Assembly (NCBI RefSeq): GCF_023333585.1
Contig: NZ_JAIQZN010000006.1
Span: forward strand, 1-64,000
DNA: 64,000 nucleotides
Reading direction: 5' to 3'
Source of the DNA: Argonema antarcticum A004/B2
GTDB lineage: Bacteria > Cyanobacteriota > Cyanobacteriia > Cyanobacteriales > Aerosakkonemataceae
Below, one piece after another: positions 9,248 to 17,719 of the stretch. Under the pieces are notes generated by a model. The model made no database searches. It was not told where the DNA came from and worked only from the letters and a program-made list of their open reading frames with translations. The position numbers and the translations under genes were made by a program. Numbering within the stretch: position 1 is the first letter of the stretch; every line of letters begins with the position of its first letter.

Positions 9248-11269
9248 TTATCGGGATTTCATGTCTGCGATCGCACCTCTAGCCACTCCGGCGATCGCTT
9301 GCTCTGTCGCTTTCGGTAAGTGATAATACTTCCCACCGGATGTTTTCGCCATTTCCTTCGCGAAACCAGTGGAAATAAACTTATTTTCCGTATCGATGAC
9401 TAGCAGTTGAATCCCCAAGCCTCTAATTCTAGCGGTGATTTCCAACAGTTCAGCTTTGATATCCGGTTTTTCCCCTTCTGCCAAGGGTTCGCCCAAAGAA
9501 CGCGCTAAGGGAATGTTACCACGACCATCGGTAATGGCTACGATTACTACCTGACCGATATCCCCAGACATCTGTGCGTTAATCCCCACTCGCACCGCCT
9601 GAGTTAGACCATGTGCTAGCGGGGAACCACCTCCACAAGGTAGCAGTTCCAGACGCCGACGCGCTAATGCGATCGAACGAGTCGGCGGTAACAGCACGTC
9701 GGCGCGTTCCCCACGGAAGGGTATCAACGCCACTTGGTCGCGATTTTCATACGCCTCCGTCAGCAGGCGCATCACCGCACCTTTAGCTGATTGCATCCGA
9801 TTCAGCGCCATCGAGCCAGAAGCATCCACCACAAAGACTACTAGGGAACCAGCTTTGCGTACCAACCTTTTTGACCGAATATCTCCTTGTTCGACAAATA
9901 CCCGCTTTGTCTGCCTTGGTAAGGGGGTTTCCGGGGATCTTTCTCGTCGCGCCTTCTGGTAAGGTGCAGCTGCTCGTAAAGTGGCATCAATGGCAATTCG
10001 TCGCACGCGGCCTTTTGGTATCATGGGCTTGACGTAGCGACCTCTATCTTCGGAGAAGATTTTGCTGCGAGCGCCTGATTTACCGCGCCGTTGTGCCATT
10101 TGGGCAAAGCAAAGTACGGTGGGATCGAGGATAACTCCTTCTGGATCGAAAATAAACTCTTCTGGGATACTGGGTTGTTCTTCCTGCGGTTCTTCGGGGT
10201 TTTCTTCTTCTTCCTGTTCGTCCTGTTCTTGTTCGGATCGATCTTCTGGCGGCGGTGGCGGTGGCGGTGGTGGCGGCGGTTGATCTTCTGGTGGCGTCTG
10301 CAAAATTGTCGCTCTTGGGACTATTACCAGTTCTACTCCACGGCGCAAATCTTCAGCATTTACATCTGTGCGTCCGTCCAAAGCGGCTGCTGCTTTGGCA
10401 ACTCGGACGGCAAATAATTCGGCTCTATGTCCCTGTACGCCTGCGCGAATTGATTCTTCTACTAAATATGTTATTTGTTCTTGGGTGATGCGGACTTCTT
10501 TGAGCCATTCCCGCGCCAGAATTATTTGAGTTTTGAGGTTATCGATGTCTTCGCTGTACTGTGCGAGAAATTCTTGGGGATTTCTGGAGTATTCTAAAGC
10601 TTGTTCTACTGCTTGGACTCGATCGTCTAATCCGAGTATGGCGTCAGCTGAGAGGGTGATGGCAATGCGATCGAGCAAATGTTCCCGCAGCGCACCTTCT
10701 TCGGGGTTGTAAGTGGCAAGGAACAGCGCTTGGCAAGGATGCACAACACTAATGCCTTCCCGCTCAATTAGGTTGCGTCCTTCAGATAATACTGTGAGCA
10801 GTTGGTTGGCAATTTGGTCATCTAGTAAATTAATCTCATCTACATAAAGAACGCCTCGATGTGCTGCTGCGAGCAATCCTGGTTGAAATACCGATTCGCC
10901 GCGTTTGACTGATTGTTCGACATCGACTGAACCCAGTAATCTGTCTTCTGTGATTCCCAAGGGAATTTGGATGAAGGGTGCTGGGATAATTTGTGTTTCT
11001 ATCTCCCCCTCTCCCCCTCTCCCTCTCCCCCCCTCTTCATCATTGGGTTCTTCGTTCCAGAAAGAACCTTTGATGACTTCAATGGGTGGTAGCAGTACGT
11101 GCAAAGCGCGTGCCATAACGGATTTGGCTGTGCCACGACGACCTGCTAGAGCAACTCCCCCCAATCCCGGATCTACCGCCGCCAGCAACAATGCTAGTTT
11201 GATTGCTTCCTGACCGACGACGGCGGCTAGGGGAAATGTTCTATTTGCCGATGTGCTAATGGCTGGCAT
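9248..11269 (-). CDS. chlD: Magnesium chelatase subunit D
   Basis: A 673-residue ChlD, which with ChlI and ChlH inserts Mg into protoporphyrin IX, the first committed step of chlorophyll synthesis. The N-terminal AAA+ domain has a degenerate Walker A GRRGTAKS (43-50). A linker of about eleven prolines plus an acidic Glu/Gln stretch (about 335-385) follows. The C-terminal von Willebrand A domain has the MIDAS motif DASGS near residue 480. The length matches cyanobacterial ChlD. No other chlorophyll genes flank it. Confidence 0.95.
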   Translation of the reverse strand: MPAISTSANRTFPLAAVVGQEAIKLALLLAAVDPGLGGVALAGRRGTAKSVMARALHVLLPPIEVIKGSFWNEEPNDEEGGRGRGGEGEIETQIIPAPFIQIPLGITEDRLLGSVDVEQSVKRGESVFQPGLLAAAHRGVLYVDEINLLDDQIANQLLTVLSEGRNLIEREGISVVHPCQALFLATYNPEEGALREHLLDRIAITLSADAILGLDDRVQAVEQALEYSRNPQEFLAQYSEDIDNLKTQIILAREWLKEVRITQEQITYLVEESIRAGVQGHRAELFAVRVAKAAAALDGRTDVNAEDLRRGVELVIVPRATILQTPPEDQPPPPPPPPPPPEDRSEQEQDEQEEEENPEEPQEEQPSIPEEFIFDPEGVILDPTVLCFAQMAQRRGKSGARSKIFSEDRGRYVKPMIPKGRVRRIAIDATLRAAAPYQKARRERSPETPLPRQTKRVFVEQGDIRSKRLVRKAGSLVVFVVDASGSMALNRMQSAKGAVMRLLTEAYENRDQVALIPFRGERADVLLPPTRSIALARRRLELLPCGGGSPLAHGLTQAVRVGINAQMSGDIGQVVIVAITDGRGNIPLARSLGEPLAEGEKPDIKAELLEITARIRGLGIQLLVIDTENKFISTGFAKEMAKTSGGKYYHLPKATEQAIAGVARGAIADMKSR

Positions 11270-11556
11270 AGTATTCTGCGTTTTTAGTCCAGTTTTTCAG
11301 CATAACGCAGACTTTGCCTAACCAGAACGGTTTGTAATTCTCTAATACCCCTAACATAAATCTGTGTCAGAGGCAAATATGTGCTAAAGCCGATTCTTTC
11401 CCGGATTTTAAAACGCTGTTTTCTTCATTGTTAAGTTATTTTGTTGTGTTAAACACAAGAACGTTTAATGATACGCGCCCAGAAATCGGCAACATGAATC
11501 AACTGGAATTCTTCAAGACCCTATCTGCTACCGAAACGCCTACGTCTTAGGAGAGG

Positions 11557-11585
11557 TTGATTATTCCAAGATCTCATGCTATAAT
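11557..11585 (+). promoter_or_regulatory. Sigma-70-type promoter for the c-di-AMP riboswitch transcript
   Basis: TTGATT (11557-11562) and TATAAT (11580-11585) are separated by 17 bp. They lie directly upstream of the riboswitch aptamer, so transcription would start near 11592. Confidence 0.8.
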
Positions 11586-11602
11586 GGTGCAAATTTGAGT
11601 AA

Positions 11603-11757
11603 GTCAGCCTAATCCAGGGTTTCAAAACCTGGAGCGGAGGAACCACCTTTTGGGGCGCATTTCTGCCTTTTTTTGTGAGGAAATAGGCAGAAAAGGACAT
11701 CTCTCAGTCCTAGCCCGTCAGCTAACTTCGTAGGCATTGAGAGGAGACTGAAGAGTC
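11603..11757 (+). promoter_or_regulatory. c-di-AMP (ydaO/yuaA) riboswitch
   Basis: The sequence carries the conserved ydaO/yuaA blocks in order: AATCC-stem-GGAGCGGAGGAACCAC, TTTTGGGGCG, a variable hairpin, CTCTCAGTCC, AGCCCGTCAGCTAACTTCG, TAGGC and GAGAGGAGACTG. Known members bind cyclic di-AMP and usually turn genes off. This one lies in the leader of the transporter operon starting at 11837. No obvious intrinsic terminator follows, so control could act on translation or by another structure. Confidence 0.92.
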
Positions 11758-11836
11758 AGCATTATTCATAATGTTTTGAACTCGTCAGTGTCCCCGGCTG
11801 GTACTGCTCAGCGTTCTTGTACCTGCTTCTGACACT

Positions 11837-12685
11837 ATGTATATTCAATTGAATCTGTCTGCGATCGCAATTGCTGGTCAGACAGCTTGGAGACGCGCTA
11901 AACCTGTTGTTCTCCGGGATGTCGTCATACTGCCTGCGATCGGTTTCTTGGGGATTATTGTCCTGTGGTGGATTGTTGCCCTTGCCAATCACGAATTGAT
12001 GCCTACCCCACCAGAGGCGCTAGTTGCTAATCTGGATTACATACTAAACCCGTTTTACGAACGCGGCCCAGGTAATTTGGGGATTGGTTGGTTATTGCTG
12101 GCAAGTCTAAGGCGGGTATTGGTAGGATTTCTTTTGGGTGCTGTCGTAGCAATTCCTTTAGGGTTTTTGATTGGAATGTCCAGACCCGCTATGTTAGCGC
12201 TTAATCCCATCATTCAGATTTTTAAACCCGTATCGCCGCTAGCTTGGCTTCCCATCGCCTTAGCCATCTTCAACTTGGCAGAACCATCGGCTATTTTTGT
12301 TATCTTCATCACATCTTTGTGGCCGACGATTATTAACACCGCTTTGGGCGTTTCTAGCGTTTCCAAGGATTATATAGATGTGGCAAAGGTGCTGGAAATG
12401 CCACGTTGGCGACAAATTACCAAGATTATTTGGCCAGCAAGTTTACCCTACATCTTTACAGGTTTGCGAATCAGTTTAGGGATTGCTTGGCTGGTAATTG
12501 TTGCGGTAGAAATGCTGACGGGCGGTATTGGTATCGGCTTTTTTGTCTGGGATGAATGGAGCCGTTTAAACCTGAGTTCGGTGTTTTTAGCAGTGCTGGT
12601 GATTGGCTTAACTGGGCTACTGCTTGACTGGGCTGTAGGCAAAGTTCAGGAATTGGTAACTCACCGTCCTAGAACTTCAAATTAG
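11837..12685 (+). CDS. NitT/TauT-type ABC permease (CmpB/NrtB paralogue)
   Basis: A 282-residue integral membrane permease, paralogous to CmpB at 4552-5397. It shows the same coupling-loop region (VSSVSKDYIDVAKVLEMPRWRQITKIIWPASLPYIFTGLRI) and about six membrane helices. It is the first gene after the riboswitch leader. No strong ribosome-binding site is seen before the ATG. With the next two genes it makes a complete importer. No CmpC-type fusion subunit is present here, so this is a distinct subtype. The substrate is unknown. Confidence 0.85.
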   Translation: MYIQLNLSAIAIAGQTAWRRAKPVVLRDVVILPAIGFLGIIVLWWIVALANHELMPTPPEALVANLDYILNPFYERGPGNLGIGWLLLASLRRVLVGFLLGAVVAIPLGFLIGMSRPAMLALNPIIQIFKPVSPLAWLPIALAIFNLAEPSAIFVIFITSLWPTIINTALGVSSVSKDYIDVAKVLEMPRWRQITKIIWPASLPYIFTGLRISLGIAWLVIVAVEMLTGGIGIGFFVWDEWSRLNLSSVFLAVLVIGLTGLLLDWAVGKVQELVTHRPRTSN

Positions 12686-12780
12686 TCAGTGGTCAGTGGT
12701 CAATGGTCAGTGGTCAGTGGTCAGTTGTCAATGGTCAGTGGTCAGTGGTCAGTTGTCAGTTGTCAATGGTCAGTTGTCAT
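12684..12780. repeat. Heptameric tandem repeat (GGTCAGT)
   Basis: About thirteen copies of a 7-bp unit (GGTCAGT, with GTCAATG and GTTGTCA variants) fill the gap between the permease and binding-protein genes. It is the same class of repeat as at 2183-2257. Confidence 0.9.
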
Positions 12781-12838
12781 TGAAAAAAGGCCAAATGACT
12801 GATGACAAATAACAATTATCAATCGGTGGAGTTGATGT

Positions 12839-14269
12839 ATGAGTAACACCGACAATAACTATTGGAATCGGCGAGATTTTCTGTTGGGAATGGGCGCGGC
12901 GGCGGCTGGAATGGCGCTATCGTCCTGTGGAATTTCAGGCGATCGCTCTGCTAAAGGACTCACCCCAGAAGCCTTAGCAGTCAAACCTGTTGTAAATCCG
13001 GAGACATTGGAAAAACGAGATCTCACCGTCGGGTACGTTCCCGTCAATGACTGTGCGCCATTTGCGATCGCCTGGAAAAAAGGTTTCTTCCGCAAATACG
13101 GTTTAAACGTCACACTCAACCGCGAAGCTAGTTGGGCCACCTCCCGCGACGGCATCATTTTTGGACGCCTCGACGCCTCACCCGTCGTATCCGGTGCCGT
13201 CACCAACGCCAGAGTTGGAGCGGAAGGCGCACGCCACGCACCCCTGTGCGCGGCGATGACAATTCACCGCCACGGTAACGCCATGACCATGAATAGGGCA
13301 ATGTGGGATTTTGGGTTGCGTCCCTGGCGGGAATACAACGGCGATTTGGAAGCGTTTGGAAGAGATTTCCGAAACTACTTTGACAAGCAACCAGCAGAGG
13401 GAAAAGTTTGGGCGGTAGTGCTGAGTTCCGCGATTTACGAATACTTTGTCCGCTACTTATCTGCTGCTGCTGGTGTCGATCCTTTCAAAGAGTTTCGCAT
13501 TATAATCATTCCTCCGCCGCAGATGGTGACTAATGTGCGAATTGGCGCGACGCAAGCTTACATGGTGGCAGAACCTTGGAACACGCGGGCAATTAAAGGT
13601 AACGAGGGAGTTGGTTTTACCTTTGCTCAAGGCAGAGAAATTTGGTCAGGACATCCCGATCGACTTTTGGGTGTAATGGAAACTTTCATCAATAATTATC
13701 CCAAAACTTATCGTTCTCTGGTGAAAGCAATGATTGAAGCTTGCCAGTATTGCAGCAAACCCGAAAATCGCCAAGAAGTAGCCGAATTAATTACAGAGCG
13801 ATCTTTTACAGGGGCAAAACCAAAGCAAGGGCCGATCGATAAGTTTACGCGACCGGCAATTGTCGGCGAATACAACTACGGCGGCTTTGATGATAAAAAG
13901 CGCATTCTCAATTCATCTGAAACAACTCTTTTCTTTGATTTACCTCCCAATCTTGGCAGAGTGCCGGGAGACCACTCAACATTTATGTGGCAGTCGGAAA
14001 GTATTTGGTTAATGACTCAAGCAGCTCGGTGGGGACAAATTAAAGAAATTCCCAAAAATGCGGAAGAACTGGCTCGTAAGGCTTGGAAAACCTCTCTGTA
14101 TCGCGAGATTGCCACAGAAATGGGCATTCAATGTCCCCAGGAAGATTACAAAGTTGAACCAGCTGAAGTATTCATAGACAAAAAAGCCTTTGACCCCAGC
14201 GATCCAGTCGGTTATCTCAACAGTTTTGCAATCAGGGCAAATGCTCCCAATCGCTTTTTCATGTCTTAA
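12839..14269 (+). CDS. NitT/TauT-type substrate-binding lipoprotein (CmpA/NrtA paralogue)
   Basis: A 476-residue binding protein with a twin-arginine motif (R11, R12), a lipobox ending at Cys30, and the family start LTVGYVPVNDCAPFAIAWKKGFFRKYGL. FVRYLSAAAGVDP, IIPPPQMVTNVRIG and AYMVAEPWNTRAI align with CmpA/NrtA. The binding-site segments differ from CmpA (EASWATSRDG instead of QANW), so the ligand is not predicted. A GTGGAG site precedes the ATG. The TAA stop lies within the left end of a MITE-like element (14266-14388), so the last residues may have been altered by that insertion. Confidence 0.85.
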   Translation: MSNTDNNYWNRRDFLLGMGAAAAGMALSSCGISGDRSAKGLTPEALAVKPVVNPETLEKRDLTVGYVPVNDCAPFAIAWKKGFFRKYGLNVTLNREASWATSRDGIIFGRLDASPVVSGAVTNARVGAEGARHAPLCAAMTIHRHGNAMTMNRAMWDFGLRPWREYNGDLEAFGRDFRNYFDKQPAEGKVWAVVLSSAIYEYFVRYLSAAAGVDPFKEFRIIIIPPPQMVTNVRIGATQAYMVAEPWNTRAIKGNEGVGFTFAQGREIWSGHPDRLLGVMETFINNYPKTYRSLVKAMIEACQYCSKPENRQEVAELITERSFTGAKPKQGPIDKFTRPAIVGEYNYGGFDDKKRILNSSETTLFFDLPPNLGRVPGDHSTFMWQSESIWLMTQAARWGQIKEIPKNAEELARKAWKTSLYREIATEMGIQCPQEDYKVEPAEVFIDKKAFDPSDPVGYLNSFAIRANAPNRFFMS

Positions 14270-14388
14270 GTAGGTGGGCATAATTAAACGTAAAACTGCC
14301 AGGCCCCTTAGAAACCCGGTTTCTCCAAGAAACCGGGTTTCTGGCAGAGGTTTCTGGGAATTAAGTTTATTTACGCCCACCTACTTAA
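14266..14388. repeat. MITE-like palindromic element, copy B
   Basis: A 123-bp element with the same inverted ends as the copy at 494-602 (TTAAGTAGGTGGGC... ...GCCCACCTACTTAA) and an inner hairpin of GAAACCCGG and CCGGGTTTC arms. It sits between the binding-protein and ATPase genes and provides the stop codon of the former. Confidence 0.8.
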
Positions 14389-14432
14389 TAGTTTTTTTGT
14401 CTACTAACTCAAAACCATTCTAGGAGTATACA

Positions 14433-15272
14433 ATGACTAAATACACTTCTGTTTCAACCAATACCGATGAGCCTTCCATCCGTCGCCCTGGATTTCTGGA
14501 AATTGACAATATAGTCAAGTCTTACCGTACTGCTGATGGGGGTGAGTTTGTCGTTCTCAATGGTATCGATCTTACTGTCGGTGAAGATGAATATATTTCT
14601 GTAATCGGTCACTCCGGCTGCGGTAAATCAACCTTGCTCAAAATTGTGGCAGGGTTGGAAAAACCGACTTCTGGGGGGGTTTGGCTGGATGGAAGAGAAG
14701 TTCGCAAACCAGGGAGCGATCGCATGATGGTATTTCAACATTATGGACTGCTACCGTGGCTAACCGTGCGCGAAAATATTCGGCTGGCTGTAGATGAAGT
14801 GCTAGAAAATGCTAGCCGTGCCGAAAAGATTAGCATTGTTAACGAACACCTGGCAATGGTAAATTTAAATGCGGCTGCTGATAAGTATCCCGATGAAATT
14901 TCTGGCGGTATGAAACAGCGAGTTGGCATTGCTAGAGCCTTGGCAATTCGACCGAAAATGTTGTTGATGGATGAACCGTTTGGGGCGCTCGATGCACTGA
15001 CTCGCGGTAAATTGCAGCGACAGGTACTTGATATTTGGGAAAGTCACAAGCAAGCTGTGATGATGATTACCCACGATGTGGACGAAGCGATTTATATGTC
15101 AGATAGAATAGTGCTGATGACTAATGGCCCTGCCGCTACAATAGGAGAGATTTTGGAGGTGCCTTTTGAGCATCCGCGCGATCGGGCCGCCATGCGGGAA
15201 TCCAAAGAGTATTATGACCTCCGCAACCACGCCCTGAATTTCCTCGATCGCTATTTTACCCAAGACGAGTAG
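14433..15272 (+). CDS. NitT/TauT-type ABC ATPase (CmpD/NrtD paralogue)
   Basis: A 279-residue ATPase with Walker A GHSGCGKST (59-67), signature ISGGMKQR, Walker B MLLMDEPFGALDAL and MITHDVDEA. It would energise the permease and binding protein encoded just upstream. A TAGGAG site precedes the ATG. It appears to be the only ATPase gene of this cluster, so it probably works as a homodimer, unlike the CmpC/CmpD pair. Confidence 0.88.
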   Translation: MTKYTSVSTNTDEPSIRRPGFLEIDNIVKSYRTADGGEFVVLNGIDLTVGEDEYISVIGHSGCGKSTLLKIVAGLEKPTSGGVWLDGREVRKPGSDRMMVFQHYGLLPWLTVRENIRLAVDEVLENASRAEKISIVNEHLAMVNLNAAADKYPDEISGGMKQRVGIARALAIRPKMLLMDEPFGALDALTRGKLQRQVLDIWESHKQAVMMITHDVDEAIYMSDRIVLMTNGPAATIGEILEVPFEHPRDRAAMRESKEYYDLRNHALNFLDRYFTQDE

Positions 15273-15307
15273 ATTACATCATAATTTCATTTAAAAGGGA
15301 GAAGCTT

Positions 15308-16006
15308 GTGAATATCAAGTCAATCTTAGTGCGTCTGCAAAGCTCAATCAATCGAGATGATTTAATTGAACAAATGTTATTGCTTCCCGGTCAAAAAACA
15401 CAAGTTTCTGGCACAGATGAATCTTCAAAATCGGTCAATTTATTGGTTGGCTATAACGGCTCTCCCGGCAGTCATGCTGCTTTGGATATCGCTCTGTTGA
15501 TCGCCCATCAAACTCGTTTAGCTACAAGCAAGCAAGTCACAGTGCAAGTTGTCTACGTTATAGAAGAGAATCAAAGCAGCGATCGCGCAGATGCGTTCGG
15601 CAATGACACAATAGATTGGATGCCGTTGGAGGTATGCTTAGCATCCGAATTCAGAACCGCAACGCCTGTTTTAACTGAAACCAAGTTTGATGCACCGGTA
15701 ATGCGATCGCAAATAGCATTGGTAGAACCTTACCCCATAGAAACAACGTTCTCCCGCAATAATTCCTTCGAGCAAGCAGATAGTATTTTATGGCAAGCGC
15801 GTTGTCTATTTGAGCAATGGCGTGATTCCTTCGCGGCTCATCTCCGATTTGGTAGCATTGCTACCGAGCTTAAACAAATTGTCGAATCAGAAGCTGCGGA
15901 TATACTGTTTCTTGGCTGTAACTCCTTCAATCACCCAATTGTTAAAAAATTAGGTGCTAATTTCCCATGTTCGGTATTGGGAATTTCCGATTGTGTTGAT
16001 GACTAA
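15308..16006 (+). CDS. UspA-like stress/nucleotide-binding domain protein
   Basis: A 232-residue protein with the universal-stress-protein layout. It starts NLLVGYNGSPGSHAALDIALLIA (Usp strand 1 and helix 1). A middle insert follows, then ADILFLGCNSFNHPIVKKLGANFPCSVLGI, which resembles the Usp ATP-loop region G-x2-G-x9-G(S/T) in a weakened form. The GTG start follows AAGGGAGAAG. It lies 35 bp after the ATPase gene and may regulate the adjacent transporters. Whether it still binds a nucleotide is uncertain. Confidence 0.6.
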   Translation: MNIKSILVRLQSSINRDDLIEQMLLLPGQKTQVSGTDESSKSVNLLVGYNGSPGSHAALDIALLIAHQTRLATSKQVTVQVVYVIEENQSSDRADAFGNDTIDWMPLEVCLASEFRTATPVLTETKFDAPVMRSQIALVEPYPIETTFSRNNSFEQADSILWQARCLFEQWRDSFAAHLRFGSIATELKQIVESEAADILFLGCNSFNHPIVKKLGANFPCSVLGISDCVDD

Positions 16007-16130
16007 TCGCACAGATGTACAATCGAATCAATTCACTTAGCAAATATCATCCTTACCTGCAAAGTCACCTTTAAGCTAGTGAATTTGCAGGTGGGATTAC
16101 CAAGTATCTAAATCAGTGGAGAGGAATGTT

Positions 16131-17468
16131 GTGGAAAATTGGCAAGCTATCATCAGTATTACAATATTTGTCAGTGTGATTGTCTTAATAATGACTGAGT
16201 GGATACATCTAACTATCGCTGCCTTTTTGGGCGCTTTGCTACTGGTGTTTGCCCACGTCATGACTTTAACAGAAGCTATAGAATACATCGGTCAAAGTTA
16301 TGCAACACTCAGTTTATTTTTCGGAGTCATGGTACTCGTGCGAGCCTTTGAACCTACCAAAATCTTTGATTACTTAGGAACTCAGATAGTTTTGTTGGCG
16401 AAGGGAAAAGGAAATCGCCTACTTCTGGCTATTGTGGCTATTACAACTCCCATCTGTGCCGTTTTACCAAATGCCACAACGGTGATGTTGCTAGCACCTT
16501 TAATTCCACCGATGGCAGCAGAAGTAGGTGTAGATTTTGTGCCGTTGTTAATTTTAATGGTATTTGTGGCTAATAGTGCAGGCTTGCTAACACTTGTTGG
16601 AGATCCGGCAACTTTTATTGTGGGCGATGCAGTCAATATCAGCTTTACAGATTACCTAGTTCGCTTGAGTTTGGGGGGTGCGATCGCTATTTTAACTCTA
16701 CTAGCAACTCTCCCATTTTTATTCCGCAAAATATGGCATAAAAAATTAGACGATCTAGAACACTTGCCACATCCAAAAATTAATCACCCCCGCGTTTTAG
16801 CAGTCGGGGGCTTAATTGTCGCTTTCGTATTAATATTCTTCGTAGTCGGAGAAATGCTGCCGATCCCTATTTCTCCGGCTACAGTTGCTTTGTTGGGGGC
16901 GGCTCTAGCATTGCTACTTTCCCACCATAGCAAAATAGATTCAGTTAATAACATATTGAGGGATGTTGACTGGAGTACATTGATATTTTTTATGTCTATT
17001 TTTGTGCTAATTGGCGGGTTGCAAAAAACAGGTGTGGTTAATAGTTTGTCAGGATTATTGGCAGTTATCTTAGGCAAAAATATTGCCTTTGCTTCGATAA
17101 TAGTCCTCTTTTTTGTCGGAATTCTATCTAGTGTCGTTCCCAATATTCCGCTTGTGGTGGCGATGGTGCCATTACTCAAACAGTACCTGGTTAACGTAGG
17201 ATTGGCAGGCTCGGAAGTGCTATCTCCAAACTTTCAGGGGCAATTTCCACCAGAAGTTTTACCGCTGTTTTATGCCATGATGTTCGGTGCAACTTTGGGA
17301 GGAAATGGCACTCTGGTAGGAGCATCTTCTAACATCGTAGCGGCAGGAATTTCTGAACTCCACGGACGCCGAATTTCGTTTAAGACTTTTCTGCACTATG
17401 GTATACCAGTGATGACGCTGCAACTGATAATGGCAGCAATATATGTTGTATTTCGCTTTTTAATTTAA
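16131..17468 (+). CDS. ArsB/NhaD-family anion or Na+/H+ permease
   Basis: A secondary transporter of the ion-transporter superfamily with about 11-12 hydrophobic segments. Segments such as VLPNATTVMLLAPLIPPMA, FVANSAGLLTLVGDPATFIVGD and GATLGGNGTLVGASSNIVAAG are the two symmetric substrate-site loops typical of this group. I start at GTG 16131 because GGAGAGGA (16118-16125) is well spaced before it; an in-frame GTG at 16116 is possible. It is the last gene of the riboswitch-led run. The substrate (sulfate, arsenite, Na+ or another ion) is not decidable. Confidence 0.75.
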   Translation: MENWQAIISITIFVSVIVLIMTEWIHLTIAAFLGALLLVFAHVMTLTEAIEYIGQSYATLSLFFGVMVLVRAFEPTKIFDYLGTQIVLLAKGKGNRLLLAIVAITTPICAVLPNATTVMLLAPLIPPMAAEVGVDFVPLLILMVFVANSAGLLTLVGDPATFIVGDAVNISFTDYLVRLSLGGAIAILTLLATLPFLFRKIWHKKLDDLEHLPHPKINHPRVLAVGGLIVAFVLIFFVVGEMLPIPISPATVALLGAALALLLSHHSKIDSVNNILRDVDWSTLIFFMSIFVLIGGLQKTGVVNSLSGLLAVILGKNIAFASIIVLFFVGILSSVVPNIPLVVAMVPLLKQYLVNVGLAGSEVLSPNFQGQFPPEVLPLFYAMMFGATLGGNGTLVGASSNIVAAGISELHGRRISFKTFLHYGIPVMTLQLIMAAIYVVFRFLI

Positions 17469-17719
17469 AAGCAAATTGCCCGCAGCCTCTCATGCTGGGG
17501 CTACACAAACAAAGCCTGACGAGAGCAGGCTGTAGAGCGATCGCGCCCCCCATCCTCCCTATCCAGCGTCAGATATGGATTTCAGACTTAGGAGGGATGC
17601 TAAAGAGTTTCAGATCCGGCGATTCTAAGCCATAGGACGTTAGTTTTGCCGAAATATAGAATTTATACGCGCATAATCTTTATCTCGGCTGGCAAATAAG
17701 AAGGGATGAGGAAAATACT

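Noticed and set aside
10062..10488. Gly/Ser-rich frames antisense to chlD
   Set aside because: They are shadows of the proline/acidic linker of ChlD.
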